Of a stretch of DNA of 64,000 nucleotides, positions 31,319-40,632 are shown in pieces. The DNA lies in NCBI RefSeq assembly GCF_016775475.1, contig NZ_JAEUXJ010000003.1:497941-561940 (forward strand), in the 5' to 3' direction. Within the stretch, counting starts at the first letter, position 1. Every line of letters begins with the position of its first letter. The notes beneath the pieces were generated by a model. The model saw nothing but the letters and a program-made list of their open reading frames with translations, was not told where the DNA came from and did not search any database. A program made the position numbers and the translations under genes. The stretch comes from Belnapia mucosa (lineage in GTDB: Bacteria > Pseudomonadota > Alphaproteobacteria > Acetobacterales > Acetobacteraceae).

Positions 31319-34053
31319 TCCGCTTTACTCTGGACGGCCGTGCGGTCGAGGCTGCGTCCGGCGAGACGATCTGGACGGTGGCGCAGCGCGAAGGGGTGGA
31401 GATCCCGCATCTCTGCCACCTGCCGCGGCCGGGCTACCGCCCGGACGGCAATTGCCGCGCCTGCCTGGTCGAGGTCGAGGGCGAGCGGGTGCTTGCCGCC
31501 TCCTGCATCCGCACACCGCGCGAGGGCATGGTGGTGCGGAGCGCGAGCGAGCGTGCCGCCCAGGCCCGGCGCATGGTCTTCGAGCTCCTGCTGGCTGACC
31601 AGCCGGGACAGGAGGCGCGCGACGCGACCGGTGGCTTCGCCCGCTGGGCGGGGAAGCTTGGTGTCGCCCAGTCCCGCTTCGCGCCCGAGGAAGCACGTCC
31701 GGCGCCGGATTTCTCCCACCCGGCCATGGCGGTACAGCTCGACGCCTGCATCCAATGCGGCCTGTGCGAACGGGCCTGCCGCGAGGTGCAGCACAACGAT
31801 GTCATCGGCCTGGCGGAGCGCGGCATGGCGGTGACCGTCAGCTTCGATCTGCTGGACCCCATGGGCGCCTCGACCTGCGTTGCCTGCGGCGAATGCGTGC
31901 AAGCCTGCCCGACCGGCGCCTTGCTGCCGAAATCGGTGCTGGATGGGAACGGCCGCCGCGCCGCGCCACCAGAGCGCGAGGTGGCCAGCATCTGCCCCTA
32001 TTGCGGCGTCGGCTGCCAGGTCGGCTTCCGGGTGCGCGAGAATCGTATCGAGGAGGTGGTCGGCCGCGACGGCCCCTCCAATCAGGGGCGGCTCTGCGTC
32101 AAGGGGCGCTTCGGCTTCGGCTACCTGACCCATCCCGACCGGCTGACGAGGCCGCTGATCCGCATCGAGGGCGCGGCCAAGGACCCGGCCGATTGCCTGA
32201 ACCCCCATGCCGCGCGCGGCAAATTCCGCGAGGCGAGTTGGGAGGAAGCGCTGGACCACGCCGCTGCCGGCCTCGCCCGCATCCGCGATGCGGGGGGATC
32301 GGACGCGCTGGCCGGCTTCGGCTCGGCCAAGGGCTCCAATGAGGAAGCCTATCTGTTCCAGAAGCTGGTGCGCACCGGCTTCGGCACCAACAATGTCGAC
32401 CACTGCACCAGGCTTTGCCATGCGGCAAGCGTGGCGGCGCTGCTGGAGGGGATCGGCTCGGGCGCCGTCACGGCCCCCTTCACCGCCGCCCGCGATGCCG
32501 AGGTGATCATCGTCATCGGCGCCCGGCCAACCGAGAACCACCCGGTCGCGGCCACCTATCTGAAGGATGCTGCGGCCCGGGGCGCAACGCTGATCACCAT
32601 GGACCCACGTGGCAGCGCGCTGGATCGGCATGCCGCCGAGGTGGTCCGCTTCGCCGCGGGACGCGACGTCGCCGTGCTGAACGCCATGCTCCACACGGTG
32701 ATCGCGGAGGAGCTGTACGACCGCCAGTATGTCGCCGCCCATACCGAGGATTTCGCGACCATCCGCGACCATGTCGCGGCCTATACGCCCGAAGCGATGG
32801 CCCCGATCGCCGGCGTCTCCGCCGGGCAGCTCCGGCGCGTCGCCCACCTCTATGCGCGCGCAAGATCGGCCATGATCCTCTGGGGCATGGGCATCTCGCA
32901 ATCCACCCATGGTACGGACAATACCCGCTGCCTGATCGCGCTGGCGCTGCTCTGCGGCCAGGTCGGGCGGCCCGGGACGGGGCTGCACCCGCTGCGCGGG
33001 CAGAACAACGTGCAGGGGGCCTCGGATGCCGGGCTGATCCCGATGATGTTCCCGGATTACCGCCGGACCGGGGACGACACGGCGCGAGCCCATCTGGAGC
33101 GGCTCTGGAATGCGCGGCTCGATCCGCGGCCGGGCCTGACGGTGGTGGAGATCATGCATGCCGCCGAGCGAGGCGACATCTGCGGCATGTATGTCATGGG
33201 CGAGAACCCGGCCATGTCGGACCCCGATGTCAATCATGCCCGCGCCGCGCTGGCGCGGCTCGGGCATCTGGTCGTGCAGGACCTGTTCCTGACCGAGACC
33301 GCGGCGCTCGCCGATGTGGTGCTGCCGGCCTCCGCCTGGCCGGAGAAGGACGGCAGCGTGACCAATACCAACCGCCAGGTCCAACTAGGGCGAGCCGCCG
33401 TGCCGCCGCCCGAGGGCGTGCGGCAGGACCTCGCCATCATCGTGGAACTCGCCCGGCGTCTCGGCCTCCCCTGGTCCTACACGCACCCGCGCGACGTCTT
33501 TCCGGAGATGGCGGAGGCCACGCCCTCCCTCGCCAACATCACCTGGGAGCGTCTGGAGCGGGAGGGCAGCATCACCTATCCCTGTGCCGGACCCGACCAG
33601 CCTGGGCGGGAGATCGTCTTCGGCGACCGCTTCCCGACCGCCTCGGGCCGCGCCCGCTTCGTCCCCGCCGGCCTCGCCGACCCGGCGGAGATGCCGGACG
33701 CGCAGTATCCGTTCGTGCTCACCACGGGCCGGCAGCTGGAGCATTGGCATACCGGCACCATGACGCGCCGCGCCGGTCCGCTGGACTCGCTGGAGCCCGG
33801 ACCGACTGCCGCTCTCGCGCCGGCCGAGCTGGCGCGGCTCGGCCTCTCGCCCGGAGACCGCGTGCGCCTTGCCACACGCCGCGGTGCCATCGAACTCGCG
33901 GCACGGTCCGACCCGACCCTGCCGGATGGGCTGGTTTTCGTTCCTTTCGCCTTCCGCGAAGCGGCAGCAAACCTGCTGACAAACCCGCAGCTCGACCCCT
34001 GGGGAAAGATCCCGGAGTTCAAATTCTGTGCGGTGCGCGTGGAACGGGTCTGA
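31315..34053 (+). CDS. fdsA: Formate dehydrogenase catalytic subunit (FdsA/FdhF-like, Mo- or W-bis-MGD)
   Basis: 912 residues from GTG 31315, overlapping the stop of the fused beta/gamma gene. In order: N-terminal [2Fe-2S] domain (CHLPRPGYRPDGNCRACLVE), two ferredoxin-type clusters (CIQCGLCERAC, CVACGECVQACPTG), the molybdopterin [4Fe-4S] motif CPYCGVGC, then the catalytic HCTRLCHAASVAALLEGIGS with Cys368 as Mo ligand next to His369, and a C-terminal MGD-binding domain (FVLTTGRQLEHWHTGTMTRR). Cys rather than Sec is used. It oxidises formate to CO2 in a soluble NAD-linked complex. The accessory genes fdsC/fdhD and fdsD, usual downstream, are absent; what follows is an IS5 remnant. Confidence 0.92.
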   Translation: MIRFTLDGRAVEAASGETIWTVAQREGVEIPHLCHLPRPGYRPDGNCRACLVEVEGERVLAASCIRTPREGMVVRSASERAAQARRMVFELLLADQPGQEARDATGGFARWAGKLGVAQSRFAPEEARPAPDFSHPAMAVQLDACIQCGLCERACREVQHNDVIGLAERGMAVTVSFDLLDPMGASTCVACGECVQACPTGALLPKSVLDGNGRRAAPPEREVASICPYCGVGCQVGFRVRENRIEEVVGRDGPSNQGRLCVKGRFGFGYLTHPDRLTRPLIRIEGAAKDPADCLNPHAARGKFREASWEEALDHAAAGLARIRDAGGSDALAGFGSAKGSNEEAYLFQKLVRTGFGTNNVDHCTRLCHAASVAALLEGIGSGAVTAPFTAARDAEVIIVIGARPTENHPVAATYLKDAAARGATLITMDPRGSALDRHAAEVVRFAAGRDVAVLNAMLHTVIAEELYDRQYVAAHTEDFATIRDHVAAYTPEAMAPIAGVSAGQLRRVAHLYARARSAMILWGMGISQSTHGTDNTRCLIALALLCGQVGRPGTGLHPLRGQNNVQGASDAGLIPMMFPDYRRTGDDTARAHLERLWNARLDPRPGLTVVEIMHAAERGDICGMYVMGENPAMSDPDVNHARAALARLGHLVVQDLFLTETAALADVVLPASAWPEKDGSVTNTNRQVQLGRAAVPPPEGVRQDLAIIVELARRLGLPWSYTHPRDVFPEMAEATPSLANITWERLEREGSITYPCAGPDQPGREIVFGDRFPTASGRARFVPAGLADPAEMPDAQYPFVLTTGRQLEHWHTGTMTRRAGPLDSLEPGPTAALAPAELARLGLSPGDRVRLATRRGAIELAARSDPTLPDGLVFVPFAFREAAANLLTNPQLDPWGKIPEFKFCAVRVERV

Positions 34054-34239
34054 ACGCGTCAGAGCCGGTGCCCTCGAGCTGATCGAACCAGGCTTAACCG
34101 AGGCAGCTTGACCTGAACCCCTTAGCAGGCTGCCGAAACTCCCTCTCGCAACCGACTGCGGATCGTGATTCGCTTGCCCTGGGCGAGGGGCAAGGTCGGG
34201 ATGCATGGCAAGGAGGAAGCGCCAAAGGCGATCAACCGG

Positions 34240-34540
34240 GCCAGTGTCAGCGGACCACCCGGGGTGGGCAGCCGCGCTACTCTGCCTTGGCGATCACCAC
34301 GGCATTCACCCTGCGGGCAGTGTTTCGCCTGGCGCTGCGCCAAACGGAGGGCCTCATCGCCTCCATCATCGGCTTGCTTGGGGCTGGACCTGGCCGTGCC
34401 CGACCACAGTACGATGAGCCGCCGAGCAGAGACATTGGAGGTGCCACGCCCATGCCGTGGGCGTGAGTCCGTGCACCTGCTGGTGGAGGAGCACGGTACG
34501 AGGACGCGGTGCGGCTGGGCCCGAAGCGGTCCTGCGTTGC
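34240..34540 (+). pseudogene. IS5-family transposase fragment
   Basis: From about 34254 one frame reads TTRGGQPRYSALAITTAFTL followed by VFRLALRQTEGLIASIIGLL, and after a frameshift near 34375 the next frame continues GLDLAVPDHSTMSRRAETLE and VHLLVEEHGTRTR. This is the N-terminal half of an IS5-group transposase. The N-terminal end, the catalytic Asp region and the C-terminal half are missing. It fills the gap 34054-34629, in which no other gene is supported. It may mark loss of the fds accessory genes. Confidence 0.8.
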
Positions 34541-34629
34541 GCCGGCAGGTCGACCCTGGCGTCAGCCTCTCCCCTTGAGCCTGCGCATTTCCTAGCCATT
34601 TCGGCTCAATACTGTGGGGACCGGCGACT

Positions 34630-34956
34630 GTGACATCGATGTGGTCTGAGGATGAGATCAGGGTCTTGCGCTTGGCACTCCGCAGGCAGCCCGATCTCGA
34701 TCTGTCCGACATGCTCTTCTGGAGCAAGGCGGACTGGCCCAAGGCTACGGTAACGCTACGGAAGGCTTATGACCGCGAGATGCGGCGGGCCTGCCGGCTC
34801 GCGCTAGCCCATCCTGGCTGGCGCCGCTGGATCGAAGGGCGAATCAATTCCGATCCTGATTGCAAGGCCCAGGCGGAACGCGAATTGCGGCGCCATGGCG
34901 CAGGCGCCCTGATCTATCGGGACAGTGGCAGGCTTCGGGTCTGGCGCCGCGCATGA
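34630..34956 (+). CDS. Hypothetical protein
   Basis: 108 residues from GTG 34630 (GGGGA upstream; ATG 34639 is an alternative). It starts WSEDEIRVLRLALRRQPDLD, has a KADWPKATVTLRKAYDREMR stretch and ends ALIYRDSGRLRVWRRA. It is basic, soluble and Trp-rich, without signal or membrane segment. WSEDEIRVLR faintly recalls SANT/Myb-like or transposon-associated DNA-binding proteins, but this is not firm. It lies 13 bases before the MFS gene, so the two could be co-transcribed. Unrecognised otherwise. Confidence 0.5.
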   Translation: MTSMWSEDEIRVLRLALRRQPDLDLSDMLFWSKADWPKATVTLRKAYDREMRRACRLALAHPGWRRWIEGRINSDPDCKAQAERELRRHGAGALIYRDSGRLRVWRRA

Positions 34957-34969
34957 CGCTCCGGGTCGG

Positions 34970-36289
34970 ATGAGCAGAGCGTTGCCTCAGCCCGACTCCG
35001 ACCAGAGGTCCCGTCCTGGTCGACCCCTGTTCACCGATCCTGCCTGGCGCCGGCTGACCATCCTTGTCCTATACGGATATCAGGGGCTGGTCGCAGGCTT
35101 CGCGGTCATGGCGCTGCCCAACCATTTGGCGGAACTCGGTGCGGCGCCGAACGCCATCGGGGCGATGCTGGCGCTGATCGGCCTGCCCTGGGTCCTGCAG
35201 CCCTTCTGGGGCCCGCTGGTCGATCGCTTCGGCGATTTCCGGACGGGCCGCCGCCGGACCTGGATCATGCTCGGCCTGGCGGGCGCCCTGGCCTGCCTGG
35301 CCGGGCTGCCGCTCGCCGGCGACGGCGCGGCCGCACTCGGCGGGCTTGGCGTGGTGTTGCTTCTGCACAATGCTTGCGCGGCGCTGCTCGACACCTCGGT
35401 CGATGCGATGATCATCGATCGCGTTCCCCCCGACCGTCTGGGCGAGACAACCGCCCTGACGCGGGCCGGCTTTGTCGGCGGCTCGGCCCTGGGCGCGGCG
35501 CTGTTCTCGGCGCTGATGGCGGCCCATGGCCTGGTCCTGGCGGAGCGGCTACTCCTCCTGCTCGGCCTGCTGGCGGCCGCCATCCCCATCCTGGTCCGCG
35601 AGGATGCGGGCGACGCGCTGCTGTCGCTACGGCGGCGCGGGCATATGGGGCACGGTCTGCCGGGCACGCCTTCCTACCTCGCCTTTCTCGGAAGCCTGCT
35701 GGCCTTCGGCCGAAGGCGGGAGATCCTTGCGCTTCTAGCGGTCTGCGTGGTCGAGGAATTCGCGACCACCGCTTTCGGCGTGCATTTCGGCCTCGATCTC
35801 GTGGCGACCGGCCGATGGGACGCGACCTCGCTCTCGCAGCTCCAGGGTGGGCTGACCCTGGCCAGCGGCACGGTCGGCGCGCTGTCCATCGGCCTGTGGC
35901 TCGACCGGGTGGGGCCGCAGCATGCCCTGCGCCTGCTCCTCGGGACCTGCGTCGCGGCCTATACCATTACGGCGCTGCTGCTGCTCGGGCCACGAAGCAC
36001 CCTGCTTGAAGCCTGTGCGATGGCCCTGTCCAGCGTCGTGCCGGCCCTGGTATTCGTCTCGCTCGCGCCTGCCGTCATGCAGATCATCCGCGGAACCGGC
36101 GCCGCCACCCAATTCGCCCTGGTCATGGCCGCCTTGAATGGCGGCGGCATCCTGGGATCGGCGGCGTCCGGTTCCATCGGCGCATTGCTCCCGTCCTGGC
36201 TGATCGCGCTGGGAGGCGCCATCCTCTTCGCCCTCTGCACCCTGGTGGCCTCGAAGCCGGAGCGGCTGTTCGGCAGCCCGGAGCGATGA
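34970..36289 (+). CDS. MFS transporter (AmpG-like)
   Basis: 439 residues from ATG 34970. Twelve hydrophobic helices: LTILVLYGYQGLVAGFAVMA, the loop GPLVDRFGDFRTGRRRTWIM that matches the MFS motif A region (DRFGxxRxGRRR), LLHNACAALLDTSVDAMIID, and AFLGSLLAFGRRREILALLA after the central loop. The pattern resembles AmpG/PAT-type permeases that move sugars, peptides or muropeptides. It ends 95 bases before the inositol-phosphate synthase gene on the same strand, so it may import a precursor or export the product of that cluster; this link is inference. Confidence 0.83.
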   Translation: MSRALPQPDSDQRSRPGRPLFTDPAWRRLTILVLYGYQGLVAGFAVMALPNHLAELGAAPNAIGAMLALIGLPWVLQPFWGPLVDRFGDFRTGRRRTWIMLGLAGALACLAGLPLAGDGAAALGGLGVVLLLHNACAALLDTSVDAMIIDRVPPDRLGETTALTRAGFVGGSALGAALFSALMAAHGLVLAERLLLLLGLLAAAIPILVREDAGDALLSLRRRGHMGHGLPGTPSYLAFLGSLLAFGRRREILALLAVCVVEEFATTAFGVHFGLDLVATGRWDATSLSQLQGGLTLASGTVGALSIGLWLDRVGPQHALRLLLGTCVAAYTITALLLLGPRSTLLEACAMALSSVVPALVFVSLAPAVMQIIRGTGAATQFALVMAALNGGGILGSAASGSIGALLPSWLIALGGAILFALCTLVASKPERLFGSPER

Positions 36290-36384
36290 CCGCTTCTCGG
36301 CTCCGGTATACGTGATCGCATCATCGCCTAGCGCATTTCCGATACGGCCCGATGTCCGTCGGCAAGAGGCAAGGGCGGAGCGGA

Positions 36385-37584
36385 ATGGTGAATGCGTCAA
36401 GGCGCCGTCGCGTCGGTGTGGCGGTCGTGGGTCTGGGTGGCGCCGTGGCGACCACCGCCGTGGCCGGGGTCGAGCTGATGCGCCGCGGCGCGAACAGCAT
36501 GAGCGGACTTCCACTCGCTGATGTCTCGGTGCCCGGCCTCGCCGGCTACGAGGACCTTGTCTTTGGCGGCTGGGATGTGAACGGGCAGAGCCTTGCCGCC
36601 GCTGCGGCCGAGCATCATGTCCTGAACGACAACCAACTTTCCGACACTGAGGATGCGCTGTCCCGCGTCACGCCATGGAAGGCGGTGGCGAGCAGCGCCT
36701 TCTGCCGCCGGATCGGCGGTGGCAACATGCGCGAGATGCGCGGCCACCGCGCGGCGATCGACGCCATCATCAGCGACATCCAGCAGTTCAAGGCGGCGAA
36801 CGACCTCGACGATGTCGTCATGATCAACCTCGCCTCGACCGAGCGCACGCCGGCCGAAGGCGAGGCGCTGCGCACCGCGGACGGCTTCCAGCGTGCCCTC
36901 GACCAGGACGACCCGGATATCGGCCCGGCCATGCTCTACGCCGCCGCGGCGATCGAGGCGGGCGTCGCCTATGGCAACTTCACCCCCTCCGTCGCGGCCG
37001 ACATCCCCGGCCTCACCGAGCTTGCCGAGCGGCGTGGCGTGCCCGTCGCCGGCAAGGACGGCAAGACCGGGCAGACCCTGCTGAAGACCGTGCTGGCACC
37101 GGCATTCCGCGCCCGCGCGTTGCATGTCGATGGCTGGTTCTCCACCAACATCCTCGGCAACAGGGACGGCCAGGCGCTCGAGGACCCGGACAGCCTGAAG
37201 TCGAAGCTCGGCACCAAGGGTAACGTGCTCGACAGCATCCTCGGCTACAAGGTCGAGGACCACCTCGTCGACATCCGCTACTACCGCCCGCGCGGCGACG
37301 ACAAGGAAGCCTGGGACAATATCGACGTCAGCGGCTTCCTCGGCCACAAGATGCAGATCAAGGTCAACTTTCTCTGCAAGGACAGCGTCCTCGCCGCGCC
37401 GCTGGTGCTGGAGATCGCCCGCGTGCTCGACCTCGCGCGCCAGCGTGGCGAACGCGGCCCGCAGGAGCAGCTCTCGCTCTTCTTCAAGGCGCCAATGACG
37501 GCCGGGCGCCGCGCGCCGGAGCACGCCTTCCACCGGCAGGAACGCATGCTCGCCGACTGGCTCGGGGACAAAGCCGACCGATGA
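36385..37584 (+). CDS. Inositol-3-phosphate synthase (Ino1-like)
   Basis: 399 residues from ATG 36385 (GCGGAG upstream; an upstream ATG at 36352 has no ribosome-binding site). NAD-binding start VGVAVVGLGGAVATTAVAG, DVVMINLASTERTP, and the catalytic region GKDGKTGQTLLKTVL, NILGNRDGQALEDPDSLKSK, KGNVLDSILGY, matching the GxDxKxGQT...LGNxDG order of myo-inositol-1-phosphate synthases. It converts glucose 6-phosphate to inositol 3-phosphate (1L-Ins-1-P) with NAD. In bacteria this feeds phosphatidylinositol, mycothiol, aminoglycosides or compatible solutes. First gene of a twelve-gene coupled operon; its stop overlaps the HD-protein start (ATGA). Its promoter probably lies in 36290-36384. Confidence 0.9.
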   Translation: MVNASRRRRVGVAVVGLGGAVATTAVAGVELMRRGANSMSGLPLADVSVPGLAGYEDLVFGGWDVNGQSLAAAAAEHHVLNDNQLSDTEDALSRVTPWKAVASSAFCRRIGGGNMREMRGHRAAIDAIISDIQQFKAANDLDDVVMINLASTERTPAEGEALRTADGFQRALDQDDPDIGPAMLYAAAAIEAGVAYGNFTPSVAADIPGLTELAERRGVPVAGKDGKTGQTLLKTVLAPAFRARALHVDGWFSTNILGNRDGQALEDPDSLKSKLGTKGNVLDSILGYKVEDHLVDIRYYRPRGDDKEAWDNIDVSGFLGHKMQIKVNFLCKDSVLAAPLVLEIARVLDLARQRGERGPQEQLSLFFKAPMTAGRRAPEHAFHRQERMLADWLGDKADR

Positions 37585-38492
37585 GGTCGGAGCAGGAGGG
37601 CGGGCTGGCCCCGCCCGCCCTGATGCCCCTGCTGCGCGGCCTCGAAGATCTGAAGCGCATCCGCTCGGCGCATCTCGCCGGTTCCATCGCGGAACGACTC
37701 TTTGCCAATGCATGGTCTGCGCTGGTGGCCGGGGCGTATCCGGCCGAGGTCGCCCGCCACACGATCCGCCAGGCGCTGGCGGCGACGGTGCTCGGCGATC
37801 TCGATGCCGATGTGCTGCGCACAGCCGGCGTGCCGGATGAGCCGGCGCGCGCCATCGTGCAGTCCACCGTCGAGGCGGCCTCGGCACCGCTCGCGCCCGA
37901 CCTGCGCGCTTGGCTGCTCGACACGGCCACCCCGCTGCCGGCCGCCGATCCGCCGCGCTTCGTCGCCCGCCTGGCCGCCCAGCCCCGCGCCGGCGCCACG
38001 GCTCCGGGCCGCGGCCGGCTGATCCTCGACCCGCCGGAAAGCCATGCCGAGCATTGCGCCCTGGTCGCCACCTTCGGCGTCCTTCTCGCCCCAAGCTGGG
38101 GCGCGCAACCGGAAACCGTCTTTCTCGCCGCCCTCGCCCATCACTTCCACAACGCGCTGCTGCCCGATTCCGGCTTCGCAGGCGAAATGGCGCTCGGGGA
38201 CTGGCTGGCGCCGGCCATGGCGCGTGCGACCGCGCTCGCGCTCGACGAACTGCCCCCCGGCCTCCGCGCCGCGACCGAGTCCGCCTGCCGCATCCTGCCC
38301 GATGCCACGACGCCCGAGGGCCGCGCCTTCCACGCCGCCGACACGCTCGACCGTGTCCTACAGGTGGAATCTCAGCTCCGCGCCGCCGGCACCAGCATGG
38401 GCTTCGTGCTGCGCGAGATGGAGCTGGTGCATGCCGGCCCGGTGAAGCCCTTCCAGGATGCGGTGCTCGCCCGGATGGGCCTCGCCGCATGA
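37581..38492 (+). CDS. HD-domain-like putative phosphohydrolase
   Basis: 303 residues from ATG 37581. The N-terminal ~140 residues (LEDLKRIRSAHLAGSIAERL at the start) are helical and unassigned. An HD-type metal site is suggested by SHAEHCALVA (His155, His158), AALAHHFHNALL (His187/188) and HAADTLDRVLQVE (Asp254/Asp257); the classic HD doublet is HH here, so the assignment is moderate. HD proteins of the YfbR type remove phosphates from nucleotides or small molecules. Directly behind an inositol-phosphate synthase, a phosphatase that dephosphorylates an inositol or glycosyl-inositol phosphate would fit. ATGA overlaps at both ends. Confidence 0.65.
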   Translation: MRSEQEGGLAPPALMPLLRGLEDLKRIRSAHLAGSIAERLFANAWSALVAGAYPAEVARHTIRQALAATVLGDLDADVLRTAGVPDEPARAIVQSTVEAASAPLAPDLRAWLLDTATPLPAADPPRFVARLAAQPRAGATAPGRGRLILDPPESHAEHCALVATFGVLLAPSWGAQPETVFLAALAHHFHNALLPDSGFAGEMALGDWLAPAMARATALALDELPPGLRAATESACRILPDATTPEGRAFHAADTLDRVLQVESQLRAAGTSMGFVLREMELVHAGPVKPFQDAVLARMGLAA

Positions 38493-39595
38493 TCGCCGAC
38501 ACCGCCCATTCGGTGCGGGATGCGGCGGGGCTGCGCTGGCCTGCGCCGGATGGCATCCCCTTCCTCCGCGCCGGGCGTCGCCCGCTGGCAGAGGCCGCGC
38601 TTTCCCACTGCGACGCCGGCGACATCAAAGCCGCGCTTGTCCTGCTCCTCGCTGATCAGGACGACTGGTGGCGCGGCCCCACGGCCGACCCGGCCGCGCT
38701 GCGCCGGTTGATCCGCGAGCGCGCGACGCTCACCCTGCGCGAGGCGATGCGCCTGCTCGCCTGGGGCCCCGTCGCCGACTACTTCGCGCATCGCTGGTCG
38801 GACCCGACCTTCCTCGCCGGGCTGGCCCTGACCGAAGCGCATTGGAACGCCCCCCGCAGCGCCTTCGAACTGGCCTGCGGCATCGGCCACCACCTGCGCG
38901 AGCTGGCGCGGCGCGGCGTCGCGGTGACCGGGGCCGATGTGGTCTTCGCCAAGCTCTGGGTAGCACGGCACTGGGTGGTGCCGGAGGCGCGGCTGCTCTG
39001 CCTCGATGCCGCGCAATCCTGGCCGCTGGAGGGGCCCTTCGACCTCGTCGCCTGCCACGACGCCTTCTACTTCCTCGAGCCGAAGCGGCCGATCCTCGAT
39101 GCGCTGCGCGGGTTGCTCGACCCGGCACGGGGCATGCTGCTCATCGGCCATGTGCATAACCGCGACTGGCCCAACCTCTCGGCCGGCGCCGCCCTCTCCG
39201 CCACGGAGATGGCCGACCTGCTTCCGGATGCCCGGCTTTACGAGGATGCCGAGCTGACCCGTGCCCTCACCGCCGGCCGCACGCCGCAATCGACCCCTGC
39301 CGAGGCCCTGCGCGGCGCCGAGGCCTTCGCCGCCGCCGTGGGGCCCGGCCTGCGGGCGGCGCAGCCGGTGACCGGGCTGGTCGCCCTGCCGCCACCGGGC
39401 GCGCTGCTGCGCCGCAACCCGCTCTATGACGAGGCAGGCCGCATCGCCTGGCCTTCCGAGCGCTATGCCCGCGAATACGGTCCGCTCGCCACCTACCCGC
39501 CCGAGACCGCCCAACCTCCCGCCGCGCCCCTCTCGCCCGCCACCGCCGAAGCGGCGCGGCGGCGCGAGCTGGTCGACCTGCCGGAGGGCTGGTGA
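38489..39595 (+). CDS. SAM-dependent class I methyltransferase
   Basis: 368 residues from ATG 38489 (ATGA overlap). Residues ~1-100 are an N-terminal helical segment (AAGLRWPAPDGIPFLRAGRR). The SAM-binding Rossmann motif AFELACGIGHHLRELARRGV with TGADVV follows, then DLVACHDAFYFLEPKRPILD and GMLLIGHVHNRDWPNLSAG, the typical motif order of class I methyltransferases. The C-terminal ~100 residues (PPGALLRRNPLYDEAGRIAW) are unassigned. Target atom and substrate cannot be predicted; within this cluster O-methylation of an inositol or sugar hydroxyl, or of a carboxylate, is possible. Confidence 0.75.
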   Translation: MIADTAHSVRDAAGLRWPAPDGIPFLRAGRRPLAEAALSHCDAGDIKAALVLLLADQDDWWRGPTADPAALRRLIRERATLTLREAMRLLAWGPVADYFAHRWSDPTFLAGLALTEAHWNAPRSAFELACGIGHHLRELARRGVAVTGADVVFAKLWVARHWVVPEARLLCLDAAQSWPLEGPFDLVACHDAFYFLEPKRPILDALRGLLDPARGMLLIGHVHNRDWPNLSAGAALSATEMADLLPDARLYEDAELTRALTAGRTPQSTPAEALRGAEAFAAAVGPGLRAAQPVTGLVALPPPGALLRRNPLYDEAGRIAWPSERYAREYGPLATYPPETAQPPAAPLSPATAEAARRRELVDLPEGW

Positions 39596-40632
39596 CCATG
39601 CTCGACGCCGCGCAGCACGCCACGACGGGCGCGTTGGGCTGGGGCGTGATCGGCTTCGGCTGGGTGGCGCGCGACTATGCCGTGCCCGGCCTCCTGGGCG
39701 CCGGCGGCCGGCTTGTCGCGGTGGCGGACCCGGATGCCGGCGCGCGACGCCACGCCCGCACCCTCGGCGCCGAGGCCCATGCCGATGCCGATCGCCTGCT
39801 GGCCGACCCGGCGGTGCAGGCCGTCTATGTCGCCACGCCCAACCACCTGCACCGCGCCGCCGTCGAGCGCGCCGCGGCCGCCGGCAAGCCGGTGCTCTGC
39901 GAGAAGCCGATGGCCGCCAGCCTCGCCGAGGCCGAGGCCATGGCCGCCACCATCCGCGCCACCGGCATCCGCTACGGCACCGCCTTCGATCAGCGCCACC
40001 ACCCTGCCCATGCCGCCATCCGCGCCGCCATCGCCGCGGGTGCGATCGGCCGGGTCACCGCCATCCGCATTGCCTATGCCTGCTGGGTCGATGCCGGCTG
40101 GGCCTCGGACAACTGGCGCGCCGATGCCTCCCGCGCCGGCGGCGGCGCCCTGATCGACCTCGCCCCCCACGGGCTCGACCTGGTGGACTACCTGCTGGGC
40201 GAGCCGGTCGAGGAGATCGCGGCGCTGACGCAGCAGCGCGTGCAGCGCTACGCGGTCGATGACGGCGCCATGCTGGTCGGCCGCACCGCCTCCGGCGTGC
40301 TGGTGCAGCTCCACGTCGCTTACAACTGCCCCGAAGGACTGCCGCGCCGGCAGCTCGAGGTGCTCGGCACGACCGGGCAGCTCCTTGCCGAGCGCACCAT
40401 GGGTCAGGCGCCCGGCGGCAAGGTGTGGTGCATCGACGGCCGCCTCGGCCTTCGCACGCCGCTGCCGGTGCCGGAGGCCGAGGCCTCGCCCTTCCTGCGG
40501 CAGATGGACGCCTTCGCCCGCTGGCTGCGGGGCGAGGCCCAGCCGGATGCCTTCTCGCTCGCGCGGGACCTCCACACCATGCGCCTCGTCGAGCGCGCCT
40601 ATGCCGCCGCCGGAGAGCGCCGATGCCGCTGA
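39592..40632 (+). CDS. Gfo/Idh/MocA family NAD(P)-dependent oxidoreductase
   Basis: 346 residues from GTG 39592, overlapping the methyltransferase stop (GTGA); ATG 39598 is possible. N-terminal Rossmann motif WGVIGFGWVARDYAVPGL, VAVADPDAGARRHA, AVYVATPNHLHRAAVERA and the family's CEKPMAASLAEAEAMA, where the EKP lysine is catalytic. The C-terminal substrate domain has GGGALIDLAPHGLDLVDYLL. The family includes inositol 2-dehydrogenase, glucose-fructose oxidoreductase and many sugar C3/C4 dehydrogenases. Here it could oxidise an inositol ring or sugar position. The stop overlaps the next gene by ten bases. Confidence 0.9.
   Translation: MTMLDAAQHATTGALGWGVIGFGWVARDYAVPGLLGAGGRLVAVADPDAGARRHARTLGAEAHADADRLLADPAVQAVYVATPNHLHRAAVERAAAAGKPVLCEKPMAASLAEAEAMAATIRATGIRYGTAFDQRHHPAHAAIRAAIAAGAIGRVTAIRIAYACWVDAGWASDNWRADASRAGGGALIDLAPHGLDLVDYLLGEPVEEIAALTQQRVQRYAVDDGAMLVGRTASGVLVQLHVAYNCPEGLPRRQLEVLGTTGQLLAERTMGQAPGGKVWCIDGRLGLRTPLPVPEAEASPFLRQMDAFARWLRGEAQPDAFSLARDLHTMRLVERAYAAAGERRCR

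Noticed and set aside
32401..32420. Selenocysteine formate dehydrogenase
   Set aside because: The catalytic codon is TGC (Cys368), not TGA, and no SECIS-like hairpin is needed.
30943..33384. 813-codon minus-strand frame opposite fdsA
   Set aside because: His/Gln/Arg-rich antisense translation; fdsA carries complete cofactor motifs on the other strand.
34630..34956. Toxin-antitoxin pair
   Set aside because: Only one small gene is present, with no overlapping partner and no toxin or antitoxin motif.
36397..38628. 743-codon minus-strand frame opposite the inositol-phosphate synthase and HD genes
   Set aside because: Arg/Ser/Gly-rich shadow without motif; the plus-strand genes are coupled and conserved-looking.
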